Made by a program: the position numbers and the translations under genes. DNA of 64,000 nucleotides from Crossiella equi. Its GTDB lineage: Bacteria > Actinomycetota > Actinomycetes > Mycobacteriales > Pseudonocardiaceae. Location of the stretch: the NCBI RefSeq assembly GCF_017876755.1, contig NZ_JAGIOO010000001.1, positions 7,115,786 through 7,179,785 of the forward strand. Direction: 5' to 3'. This document shows positions 25,190 to 32,410 of the stretch, one piece after another. The number at the start of each line of letters is the position of its first letter. The stretch's first letter is position 1. The notes below the pieces were generated by a model that was given only the letters and a program-made list of their open reading frames with translations, did no database searches and was not told the origin of the DNA.

Positions 25190-26132
25190 GTCGTGTCCTG
25201 CGGATCTTTCTCATGATCGTGTGCAGATGATGGTGTGTGGTCGGACGTGGTGAGCTGACGGACAAGGCCTGGATGAGGATCGCGCCGTTGCTGCCCGCGC
25301 ACAGTGGGCAGCGCGGTGGCCAGTGGCGCAGCCACCGGCAGGTGATCAACGCGATCCTGTGGAAGCAACGCACCGGTGCGCCCTGGTGTGACCTGCCCGA
25401 ACGGTACGGGCCGTGGAAGACCGCGCATGAACGGCTGCGCAAGTGGACCGCGGACGGGACGTGGGACCGGATCCTGGAGCACGTGATCGGCAAAGACGAC
25501 TCGCTCGGGACGCTGGAGGACAACGTCGCGTTCGTGGTCAGCGTCGAATCCACGAGTGTGCGGGCGCACCAGCACGCGGCCGGTGCACGGAAAAAGGGGG
25601 CTGCGCGGACTGGATCGAAGCCCTCGCCGTCGACGGCGAATGCCTCGGACGCTCCCGCGGAGGACTGACCACCAAGCTCCATCTGGCCGTCAACACAGCG
25701 GGCCTGCCGCTGGCGGTGATCCTCATACCCGGCCAGGCCGGCGACAACCCGCAACTGCTGCCGCTGCTCGACGACATCCACGACATCGACGTCGACGGGC
25801 GGCGAGTGCGGGTCGGGCGGGTCATCGCAGACAAAGCCTACGCCCACCCGAGCACCCGTACCGCGTTACGGCAGCGGCGAATCAAGGCCACCATTCCCGA
25901 ACGCGTCGACCAGATCGACCGACGCAAAGCCCTGGGCTCGGCCGGTGGCAGGCCACCGGCTTTCGACCTCGATCTCTACAAACTCCGCAACGTGGTCGAG
26001 CGTTGCTTCAACCGTCTCAAGCAGTTCCGCGGCCTGGCCACCAGGTTCGCCAAACGAGCCGCCTACCACCGCGCCGAGATCGTCCTGGCCTGCATCGTCC
26101 TCCACCTGAGGTGAAGATCCGCAGGGCAGGCC
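25190..26132 (+). mobile_element. IS5-family insertion sequence (about 943 bp)
   Basis: Imperfect terminal inverted repeats, left GTCGTGTCCTGCGGATCTT from 25190 and right the complement of GGCCTGCCCTGCGGATCTT ending at 26132, enclose one transposase in two frames. CTAG occurs just outside both ends (25186-25189, 26133-26136) and is the likely target duplication. It appears complete. Confidence 0.85.
25237..26114 (+). CDS. IS5-family transposase made by frameshifting
   Basis: The first frame (GTG 25237, GRGELTDKAWMRIAPLLPA) carries the N-terminal domain and the first catalytic Asp region. The second frame (GRSRGGLTTKLHLAVNTAGL to the stop at 26114) carries the rest of the DDE core: VIADKAYAHPSTR and the YKLRNVVERCFNRLKQFRGLATRFAK signature with the Glu. 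They join by a -1 shift near 25589 at an A/G run (CGGAAAAAGGGGG), as in many IS5/IS427-type elements. The product is a transposase of about 290 residues. Both parts look intact. Confidence 0.88.
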
Positions 26133-26197
26133 CTAGACGGGCAGGTATCTGGGACCGCAGGTGCCGTCATGATCGTGTGAGGATGGGGATAGGCGGA

Positions 26198-26243
26198 ATC
26201 GAAGCCCGGCCCGCTCGGGGGGCGAGGCGAGTCGGGCTTCGAT
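26198..26243. terminator. Hairpin between the IS5 element and the formyltransferase
   Basis: ATCGAAGCCCG (26198-26208) pairs with CGGGCTTCGAT (26233-26243). It lies downstream of both converging units and may end transcription of the minus-strand formyltransferase. The rest of 26133-26334 has no gene. Confidence 0.6.
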
Positions 26244-26334
26244 GAGTCGTCGACTCCTGACTCAGGAGCGTTACTTTGACCTGTTCACAGCCCTCTTGAG
26301 GGCTGCAGCAAGCATCGCTCCGGTGAAGCTGCGC

Positions 26335-27174
26335 TCAGCTGCTCTGAACGGGCGCGGTGCGCAGGATCCACAGCGGTCCATCAGCACATCGCACCTCCCG
26401 CGCCCCGGCCACTGCGGTCAGGCTGGTCTCCAGGAGACGGATCCGCTGGCCGTCCAGTTCCGCCACCGGCCCCCGGTCCGGCCCGCCCAGCGGGCTGAAG
26501 TAGCCGAGCAGGCGGACCCGGCCATGGATCTCGTGGGCGGTCGAGCTCCAGTCCGCGGTGTAGATCTCAGAGGTGAGCATCGGAGCGTCGGTGGCCTCCT
26601 GCTCCTGCTGAGGCTGACCCGGCTCACCAGCGGTGACCGCGCGCAGTGCCACGGGCAGCAGTTCGGACATTGCCGCATCCAGCAGCGGCTGCAGTCGGTG
26701 GCGGCGAGGCCACGGGCCGAGCTGGATCTCGTTGCTGCGCGCCAGGATCGGCCCGGAGTCGTAGCGGTCAGTGATCCGGTGGGCGGTGACACCGGTTGTG
26801 AGATCTCCCGCGAGCACGGCGTGTTGGAGCGGTGCGGCCCCACGCCAACGGGGCAGCAGCGAGAAGTGCACGTTTACCGAGCCATCGCGCGCGGTGGACA
26901 GCACCTCCTCGGGCAGACGTCGGTCGTAGCTGCACACCACGATCTGCGCGGGCGCGAGCCGGCGTAGCGGCTCGACCAACCCGCGCGCCGTACCGGGCGC
27001 AAGCAGTTCCACCCCCGTCGGCAGCAGCTCCTCATCCCTGGTTCGCGCCGCGCGGGACATGCCCCACGCCAAGGCGGGGTAGCCCGCGGCGGCGCAGATC
27101 CGCATCAGGTGCGTGGCGGTGGCCGAGTCGTCGCTGAGAACAACTACTCGGCGTTCTCGTGCTCTGGTCCCCAT
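26335..27174 (-). CDS. Formyltransferase-family protein (Fmt-like)
   Basis: A 279-residue relative of methionyl-tRNA formyltransferase and other N10-formyl-THF-dependent enzymes. The signature VNVHFSLLPRWRGAAPLQHA (about residues 98-117) holds the catalytic Asn and the SLLPxxRG motif. GVTAHRITDRYDSGPIL supplies the conserved Thr and Asp. A shorter C-terminal domain follows (HEIHGRVRLLGYFSPLGG). Fmt is usually about 310 residues and lies beside def in the chromosome; this copy stands alone, so its acceptor may be a sugar, antibiotic or unusual tRNA. The ATG at 27174 has no strong ribosome site. Confidence 0.8.
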   Translation of the reverse strand: MGTRARERRVVVLSDDSATATHLMRICAAAGYPALAWGMSRAARTRDEELLPTGVELLAPGTARGLVEPLRRLAPAQIVVCSYDRRLPEEVLSTARDGSVNVHFSLLPRWRGAAPLQHAVLAGDLTTGVTAHRITDRYDSGPILARSNEIQLGPWPRRHRLQPLLDAAMSELLPVALRAVTAGEPGQPQQEQEATDAPMLTSEIYTADWSSTAHEIHGRVRLLGYFSPLGGPDRGPVAELDGQRIRLLETSLTAVAGAREVRCADGPLWILRTAPVQSS

Positions 27175-27393
27175 GGCGTCATCATGCCCGCATGATCGGG
27201 TCCCAGCCTCGGCGAGACCTGCGACTACTCCGAACGGGACGCGCCTGGCGCCGATCCCGTTGCAGGTGAGGGCTTCAGCGATAGTCGCCGTGCACGGCCA
27301 AGGAGCTCCGCCTCTGGTGGAGATCGCCCGGTTGGCCAGCGTCTCGGGGCCTGCGCGCCGCTTCCTGCTTGTTCCAACCGGCTCTGGGTTGCC

Positions 27394-27421
27394 GGACCAC
27401 GTGTCGCTTCGCGCGTTACCT
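27394..27421 (+). promoter_or_regulatory. Recurrent promoter-like element, copy P4
   Basis: GGACCACG at 27394-27401, 13 nt, GTTACCT at 27415-27421, 44 nt before the GTG at 27466. Confidence 0.7.
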
Positions 27422-27465
27422 CCTCGGCGTCGTGTTAGCACGCACCGTCCGCGAAATGAGGCAAC

Positions 27466-27975
27466 GTGAACCCGCTTTACCCTCAGCCCAGCCTGCTGCA
27501 GACCCTCGTCTCGCTCGCCTCGATCGTGGCGGTCGGCCTGGTCGTGTGGCATTTCTACAAGAAGCACCAGCGGTTCACCGCTCTGCGACACATCGATACG
27601 ACGCTCGATGCACAGTCCGCTCGTACCGGCTACACCCGTGGCCTGCGGGATGCCGAGCGCTTCCGCGGTCTGGTCGAAGAACAGCGAGACCGGATCACGG
27701 ACCTGGCAACCGAGGTCTCCGGCCTCGGCGAGCGGCTCTCCGAAGTGCGGAAGGAGTTGTTCGCCGGTCTGGAGACCGTCGTCGCCGAGCTCGGTGTGCG
27801 GATCTCGGAGGTCAAGAAGTCGCTGTCCGAATCCTCCTCCGAGGATGAGGAGGCAGCTCCGGAACCCACATCGCGCACCAGCACGTGGTCCAGGCGGGCA
27901 CCGAAGGTCCTGGTAGTCGATCCGGTACGGATTCCCGTCATGAGCACGCGTCGTCTCGGCCTGCGGCGGTGCTGA
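27466..27975 (+). CDS. Single-pass membrane protein with coiled coil
   Basis: A 169-residue protein. One N-terminal membrane helix (about residues 12-30, TLVSLASIVAVGLVVWHFY) is followed by a charged coiled coil (about 55-115, with RGLVEEQRDRITDLATEV and LSEVRKELFAGLETVVAELG) and an acidic Ser/Glu linker. The architecture resembles the three paralogues at 33927-35914 without clear similarity in sequence. It has its own promoter (P4) and terminator. It may be a membrane tether in the envelope complex; unproven. Confidence 0.65.
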   Translation: MNPLYPQPSLLQTLVSLASIVAVGLVVWHFYKKHQRFTALRHIDTTLDAQSARTGYTRGLRDAERFRGLVEEQRDRITDLATEVSGLGERLSEVRKELFAGLETVVAELGVRISEVKKSLSESSSEDEEAAPEPTSRTSTWSRRAPKVLVVDPVRIPVMSTRRLGLRRC

Positions 27976-27986
27976 CCCGGCCCACG

Positions 27987-28020
27987 GGGTACTCCGACGC
28001 CACCTGTGTCGGAGTACCCC
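27987..28020 (+). terminator. Hairpin terminator
   Basis: GGGGTACTCCGAC (27987-27999) pairs perfectly with GTCGGAGTACCCC (28008-28020), 11 bp after the stop of the 27466 gene and 7 bp before promoter P5. Confidence 0.85.
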
Positions 28021-28027
28021 ACTCCCA

Positions 28028-28055
28028 CAACCACGAGCCGGTGCTCGCGTTACCT
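28028..28055 (+). promoter_or_regulatory. Recurrent promoter-like element, copy P5
   Basis: CAACCACG at 28028-28035, 13 nt, GTTACCT at 28049-28055. The ATG at 28063 starts only 8 nt later, so if GTTACCT is a -10 element the transcript would begin at or next to the start codon (leaderless). This placement is the strongest hint that the motif is a promoter. Confidence 0.75.
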
Positions 28056-28062
28056 GCCGCCC

Positions 28063-28947
28063 ATGACCACCAGCATCCGTCACCGGCGAGCCAGCACGCT
28101 GCTGCTCACCACGACCCTGCTCCTGAGCGGTGCGGCCTGCACCCGGCAACCTGAGCAACCGGACCCCAGCGCCGCGAGCGTGCCGCAGACCACGAGTGCT
28201 ACTCGATCCACGAGCGCGACCGCACCGAGGAACGGCATCGAGTCGCTCGAACCGGAAGTCCTGGCCGAGTACCCCCACGACCGCCAAGCCCACACCCAAG
28301 GTGTCGAAGTGCGCGATGGCGTGGTGCTGGAATCCACCGGCCAAGTCGGCCACTCCTCACTACGCGCGGTGGAGATGACCACCGGCAAAGTCGTTCACCA
28401 AGTCCAAGTGCCCGAACCGCTCTACGCCATGGGCATCGCCACCGTCCCTGGAGTGGGGATCTGGCAGCTCACCTGGAAGGACGGCATCGCGATCCTGCGC
28501 GAGCCCAACACCTTCGTCGAGATCCGCCGGGTCCGCATCCCCGGGCAGGGCTGGGGCGCCTGCTTCGACGGCACCCGGCTCATCACCTCCGACGGCATGG
28601 ACCGCCTGCAACTACGCGACCCCGCCACCTTCGAGCGCCAAGGCGAGATCCGTGTGACCCGCTCCGACTACACGCCGGTCGGGGAACTCAACGAACTGGA
28701 GTGCGTCGACGGCGCGGTGTGGGCCTCGGTGTGGCAGCGGCAGGAGGCCGTCCGCATCGACCCGGCCACCGGGCAGGTCACCGGCGTAGCGGATCTGCGC
28801 CGCCTGCACCGCATCGAGCGCCCCACCGGTCCCGAGGACCTCCTCAACGGACTGGCCGCCATTCCCGGCACCAACGGCGAGTTCCTGGTCTTCGGCAAGC
28901 ACTTCGGTCAGACCTTCCGCGTCCGCTGGCACAAGGCCAAGCCGTGA
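28063..28947 (+). CDS. Glutaminyl-peptide cyclotransferase-like lipoprotein
   Basis: A 294-residue exported lipoprotein: signal peptide with lipobox LSGAAC (Cys about residue 26), a Ser/Thr/Pro linker, then a five-bladed propeller typical of plant/bacterial-type glutaminyl cyclases. Signature segments are HDRQAHTQGVE, GVVLESTGQVGHSSLR, LTWKDG, GWGACFDGTRLITSDG, ELECVDGAVWASVWQRQEAVRIDP and GPEDLLNGLAA. The family turns N-terminal Gln into pyroglutamate, protecting exported proteins. The ATG is supported by the very close P5 element. Two further exported proteins follow with overlapping or near-touching starts; they could be substrates or partners. Confidence 0.88.
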   Translation: MTTSIRHRRASTLLLTTTLLLSGAACTRQPEQPDPSAASVPQTTSATRSTSATAPRNGIESLEPEVLAEYPHDRQAHTQGVEVRDGVVLESTGQVGHSSLRAVEMTTGKVVHQVQVPEPLYAMGIATVPGVGIWQLTWKDGIAILREPNTFVEIRRVRIPGQGWGACFDGTRLITSDGMDRLQLRDPATFERQGEIRVTRSDYTPVGELNELECVDGAVWASVWQRQEAVRIDPATGQVTGVADLRRLHRIERPTGPEDLLNGLAAIPGTNGEFLVFGKHFGQTFRVRWHKAKP

Positions 28948-29420
28948 ACCGGCGCCAGTTCATCGCCGCGGGCGCAGTCGTGGCCGCGGTTACCGCCGTC
29001 GGGGCGGCGTGCTCGGCCCCGTGGGGCAGCACCGCGCCCACCCCGCCCGCCGCGCACGCCCGTGTCGTGGCCGACGGCATGACCGAGCTGGCCGCCACCG
29101 AGGCGCAGCTGGCCGCCGCAGCCGCCAACGAACCCCGACGCGAGGACAGCGCGTACGCCTCGAACTACTTCACCGTGCTCGCCCAACTCGCCCACCGCGG
29201 CCGGGACCAAGCCTCCCGGCTCCGCCACCAGCTTCACGGGCGCCCCCTCCCCCGCGGTGAGGAGTTCACCCGGCAGCTGGAGGAGCTTGCGCTGCACTAC
29301 GCCGCCCTCAACGGGGCGTGCCTGCGCCGCGACATCACCCGCGCCCGGCAGGCCCGGCAGGCCATCGCCACCGCGATGGTCGCGGTGCACGGCCTGGCCC
29401 CCAACCTCACCGGACGGTAA
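28944..29420 (+). CDS. Exported helical lipoprotein, probable Tat signal
   Basis: A 158-residue protein. The N-terminus NRRQFIAAGAVVAAV has a twin-arginine-like motif and ends in a lipobox (VGAAC, Cys about residue 23). The mature part is helical and rich in Ala, Gln and Arg (RDQASRLRHQLHGRPLPRG, HYAALNGACLRRDITRARQA). No family recognised. The GTG start overlaps the cyclotransferase stop (GTGA), so both are made together on the outer face of the membrane. Confidence 0.7.
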   Translation: MNRRQFIAAGAVVAAVTAVGAACSAPWGSTAPTPPAAHARVVADGMTELAATEAQLAAAAANEPRREDSAYASNYFTVLAQLAHRGRDQASRLRHQLHGRPLPRGEEFTRQLEELALHYAALNGACLRRDITRARQARQAIATAMVAVHGLAPNLTGR

Positions 29421-29422
29421 CC

Positions 29423-30448
29423 ATGCCCACCCCGCCCCCGCGCCGCCTGCTGGCCGCGCTCCTGGCCGCCGCGCTCGTGCTCGCCGGACCCCATGCCGCT
29501 GCCGCGCCGAGCACCACCACCCCGCCCGCGCCGCTGCCGGGTGACCTCGGCCCGCTGCCCCCACCCGCGCCGGGACCCACTCCGGCCGCGCCTTCCCCGA
29601 ACCGGGACACGCCTACGCCTTCTTTCACCATCTCCACCCCGTTCCACAACGTCGGTGGCTTCGGCGCCCGTCAGCAGGCCTACCTCGACATGCTGGCCGC
29701 CCGCGCCAAGCTCGCCTCGGCCCGCCAGCCTGACCTGGCCACGAGCCTGGCTGGAGCCCAGGCGCACCGGGATCTGCTCGAACGCGCCAACCTGACCGGA
29801 GCCTCGGACAGCCTGCCCGCCCTGCAACGCAGACTTCACGCCACCCAACCCGCCGCGCCGGCCCCCTGGCAGGGCCTGGCCGAGGCACTGCCAGGGCTGA
29901 GCCTGCTCTCCCCACGGCCCCTCGGGCTCCCGGCACCGGCGGGCGGCGGGGCGGCTCCGCAGGCGCCGCTGGCCTCCCAGCTGATCTCGATGCTGAGCCT
30001 GGAACAGCTCTCCGGCGGCCAGGCCGTGGACCCGGCGGCCTTTGTGGCCGGGCGCGCCGAGGCAGTGGACGTCTGCAAGGCCGCGATCCTCGGCCGAATC
30101 ACAGACCTGGCCGGGAACCCGGGAAGCCCGGCACCGGCCGGGCGTTGCCTGGGCACACCAGTGGCCCTGGCCCACACCGATCGCGCCCCCATGGACCCGG
30201 AGCGTTTCCGGCAGCGTCTCCAGCAGCTGCCCGGCCAGGCGGGGGAGTCGTTGCTGCACCAGCACCGGGACAACCGGGACCGCGCCCAGAACCCCCAAGC
30301 TCCACCGAAGTTGCCGGAGGAGCTGACCCAGTCGACCTCCACCTGCCGGAGCATGGACCACAACCTGGACGAGGCAACCGGCTGGTTCCCGCCGCTGGGC
30401 CCGGTGACCAACGTCCTGGAGCACCTCTGCCTCCTGGGCTGGAACTAG
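29423..30448 (+). CDS. Secreted Pro/Ala-rich protein
   Basis: A 341-residue protein with a classical signal peptide (RRLLAALLAAALVLAGPHAAAA, cut near residue 28), a long Pro/Thr linker (to about residue 70) and a globular part starting at FTISTPFHNVGGFGARQQAY. Cys residues near the end (VCKAAILG, GRCLG, STCRS, HLCLLGWN) may form disulfides. No family recognised. It starts 2 bp after the previous stop and is the third gene of the exported-protein operon. Confidence 0.68.
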   Translation: MPTPPPRRLLAALLAAALVLAGPHAAAAPSTTTPPAPLPGDLGPLPPPAPGPTPAAPSPNRDTPTPSFTISTPFHNVGGFGARQQAYLDMLAARAKLASARQPDLATSLAGAQAHRDLLERANLTGASDSLPALQRRLHATQPAAPAPWQGLAEALPGLSLLSPRPLGLPAPAGGGAAPQAPLASQLISMLSLEQLSGGQAVDPAAFVAGRAEAVDVCKAAILGRITDLAGNPGSPAPAGRCLGTPVALAHTDRAPMDPERFRQRLQQLPGQAGESLLHQHRDNRDRAQNPQAPPKLPEELTQSTSTCRSMDHNLDEATGWFPPLGPVTNVLEHLCLLGWN

Positions 30449-30498
30449 CCCGATCGGGTGATCGTGGACGTGCGCAGGTTGAGGTGTGTCGACCGCCG

Positions 30499-30512
30499 AC
30501 AGGTAGACCTGT
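30499..30512 (+). promoter_or_regulatory. Inverted repeat upstream of the GGDEF gene
   Basis: ACAGGT-AG-ACCTGT, a perfect 6-bp inverted repeat 32 bp before the ATG at 30545. Candidate operator; the GTTACCT element is absent here. Confidence 0.4.
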
Positions 30513-30544
30513 CCTCCCAGATCCATTGTGGAAGGACACCCGCC

Positions 30545-31198
30545 ATGACCACCCGCCACGACGGCATCACCGTTGTCCCGCAACAGCTATGGGCACAACA
30601 ACCCCGCACGAGCAAGGATTGCCCGGCCTGCGGGCGTCCGCCCGAGGGCCCGCGCACCGACCGGCTCACCGGCCTGCTTGACCGCGACGGCTGGGAGCAG
30701 GCCGTGGCCCACACCCACCAGCAAACCCGCGAGCAGAACCTCAGCGTCGCCCTGCTGCTGGTCGACCTCGACCACTTCAAAGACATCAACGACCGCTTCG
30801 GCCACGGCGTCGGCGACACCGTCCTGCAGCAGGCCGCGGCCATCCTGCGCGGCTGCACACGCGAGATCGACGTGGTGGGCCGCTACGGCGGGCACGGCGG
30901 CGATGAGTTCCTCATCCTGGCCCCCGACACCGAGATCACCGGAGCTTTCGCCCAGGCGCTGCGCATCTGCGCCGAGATCTCCGCCCTTACCGTGAGCACC
31001 CGTAGCGCCCACGGCAAACCGGTGACCATCAGCGGGCTGACCGCCTCGGTCGGCATCGCCGTGCAGCGCCCCGGCGACGGCGTGCACATCGCCGAGCTGA
31101 TCGGCTGCGCCGACGGCGCCCTGCTCCAGGCCAAACGCTCCGGCCGGGACCAGGTGTGCCTGGCCAGCCTGCCGGGCCTGTTCTCGCGGGAGTCCTGA
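30545..31198 (+). CDS. GGDEF-domain protein (putative diguanylate cyclase)
   Basis: A 217-residue protein that is essentially one GGDEF domain after a short N-terminus with a CPACGRPP pair. It keeps TDRLTGLLDRDGWEQA, LLLVDLDHFKDINDRFGHGVGD and ASVGIAVQRP. The active-site loop reads RYGGHGGDEF (about residues 113-122), three residues longer than the usual RYGGDEF, so activity is uncertain. An RxxD (REID) lies upstream as in the product-inhibition site. It would make c-di-GMP, which controls development in actinomycetes. GGAAGGA lies 8 nt before the ATG. It begins an operon with the CpaE-like and sigma-like genes. Confidence 0.85.
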   Translation: MTTRHDGITVVPQQLWAQQPRTSKDCPACGRPPEGPRTDRLTGLLDRDGWEQAVAHTHQQTREQNLSVALLLVDLDHFKDINDRFGHGVGDTVLQQAAAILRGCTREIDVVGRYGGHGGDEFLILAPDTEITGAFAQALRICAEISALTVSTRSAHGKPVTISGLTASVGIAVQRPGDGVHIAELIGCADGALLQAKRSGRDQVCLASLPGLFSRES

Positions 31199-31200
31199 CC

Positions 31201-32409
31201 ATGCCCGACAACCGCACCCGCGAGCTGGCCTGGCTCGGTGAGGAGGTGCACCTCATCGTGTGTGGGCTGCGCAGTGAGCTCGTCGTCACCGCAGTCCACC
31301 GTGCCGGGCTGTCCTGGTACCTGGAACCGGCCGCCGAGGACCTGGACCAGCTCGGCATGTTCCTTACCCTGGGCACGCCGCTGATCCACGGCGGCCGCCA
31401 CACCGTCCTGGTCATCGCCGACACCGCCGGAACCCCCGCCGAGGTCACCCGCTGGCTGCGCGAGCTGGCGGTGCTCCCGCCCCGGGAGCTGACCCTGGTG
31501 CTCCTGCACGGCCCACACCCGGTCGCCGAGCTGCGCGAGCTGCCGACCCCGGCCGGGCGCGTGCACACCCTGCACCGGCATGACGACGCCCAGGACTGGG
31601 TGCACCGGCTCCCGGCCCTGCTCGGTGCCGGGCCGAGCGCGCACACCCTCGCTGTGCTGGCCGCCGCGGGCGGGGTGGGGGTCAGCAGCGTGGCGCTGGG
31701 CCTGGCCACCTACGCCGCCGCCCAGCAGCTGCCAGGCCCGGACGGCACGCTCCGGGTCTGCGCCACCGAACTCACCCCCACTCCGGCCGCGCTGCCGGTC
31801 TTCACCCGGGCCTTCCCCGCCACCGCCGAGGTCCCCCTCCACGTCACCACGACCAACCCGGAGGCCCTGCACACCGTGCTCACCGACCACGACCTGGTCG
31901 TCCTGGACCTGCCCGGCCACACCCGCACGTCCACCCCGGCCGTGCTGGCGGCCTCCCAGATGCTGCTGGTCACCGACTCTGCGCGCAGCTCAGCCCAGGC
32001 CACCGCCGACCTCGCCGAACAGCTGTCCGGCGAGGGGGCGCCGGTCGGGATCGTGTGGAACCGCCTGCACGAGAGCATCCGGCCACCGATGGAGGAACTG
32101 CGCCACCTCCCGCACCTGACCCACCTCGCGCACCTGCCTGACACCGGCAGCGCCCACACCCACGCAGTCAACCTCGGCGAGCTGCCCCGGATTCTATGGA
32201 GCTGCCCCGACTGGTCAGCGCGGATACACCTGCTCACCGAGGCCGTCCTGGGGCCAGGACGGATCCGGCCGATCACCGGCGAGGTCGAGCGCCTGCTGCC
32301 GCTGCTGCACCGCGACGGCCGCCCCCGCACCGCCCTGCGACTGCGTCGCAGCCCCTGGACCGGCCGCCCCCAGCTCCGCAGCACCCGCGGCCGCGGGCAC
32401 CGGCGTTGA
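31201..32409 (+). CDS. CpaE/TadZ-like pseudo-ATPase
   Basis: A 402-residue protein. The N-terminal third is a receiver-like alpha/beta domain; from about residue 150 it resembles MinD/CpaE ATPases (HTLAVLAAAGGVGVSSVALG, DHDLVVLDLPGHTRTSTPAVLAA, QMLLVTDSARSSAQATADLA, GIVWNRLHE). The Walker A equivalent GGVGVSS lacks the catalytic Lys, so it probably does not hydrolyse ATP. TadZ/CpaE proteins localise secretion or pilus machines at the pole. The ATG lies 2 bp after the GGDEF stop, and the sigma-like gene begins 1 bp after its own stop. Confidence 0.72.
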   Translation: MPDNRTRELAWLGEEVHLIVCGLRSELVVTAVHRAGLSWYLEPAAEDLDQLGMFLTLGTPLIHGGRHTVLVIADTAGTPAEVTRWLRELAVLPPRELTLVLLHGPHPVAELRELPTPAGRVHTLHRHDDAQDWVHRLPALLGAGPSAHTLAVLAAAGGVGVSSVALGLATYAAAQQLPGPDGTLRVCATELTPTPAALPVFTRAFPATAEVPLHVTTTNPEALHTVLTDHDLVVLDLPGHTRTSTPAVLAASQMLLVTDSARSSAQATADLAEQLSGEGAPVGIVWNRLHESIRPPMEELRHLPHLTHLAHLPDTGSAHTHAVNLGELPRILWSCPDWSARIHLLTEAVLGPGRIRPITGEVERLLPLLHRDGRPRTALRLRRSPWTGRPQLRSTRGRGHRR

Positions 32410-32410
32410 G

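Noticed and set aside
26266-26278. GCGTTACTT near the IS5 element as another promoter copy
   Set aside because: The last bases differ (GTTACTT) and no upstream CC-containing box lies 13 nt before it.
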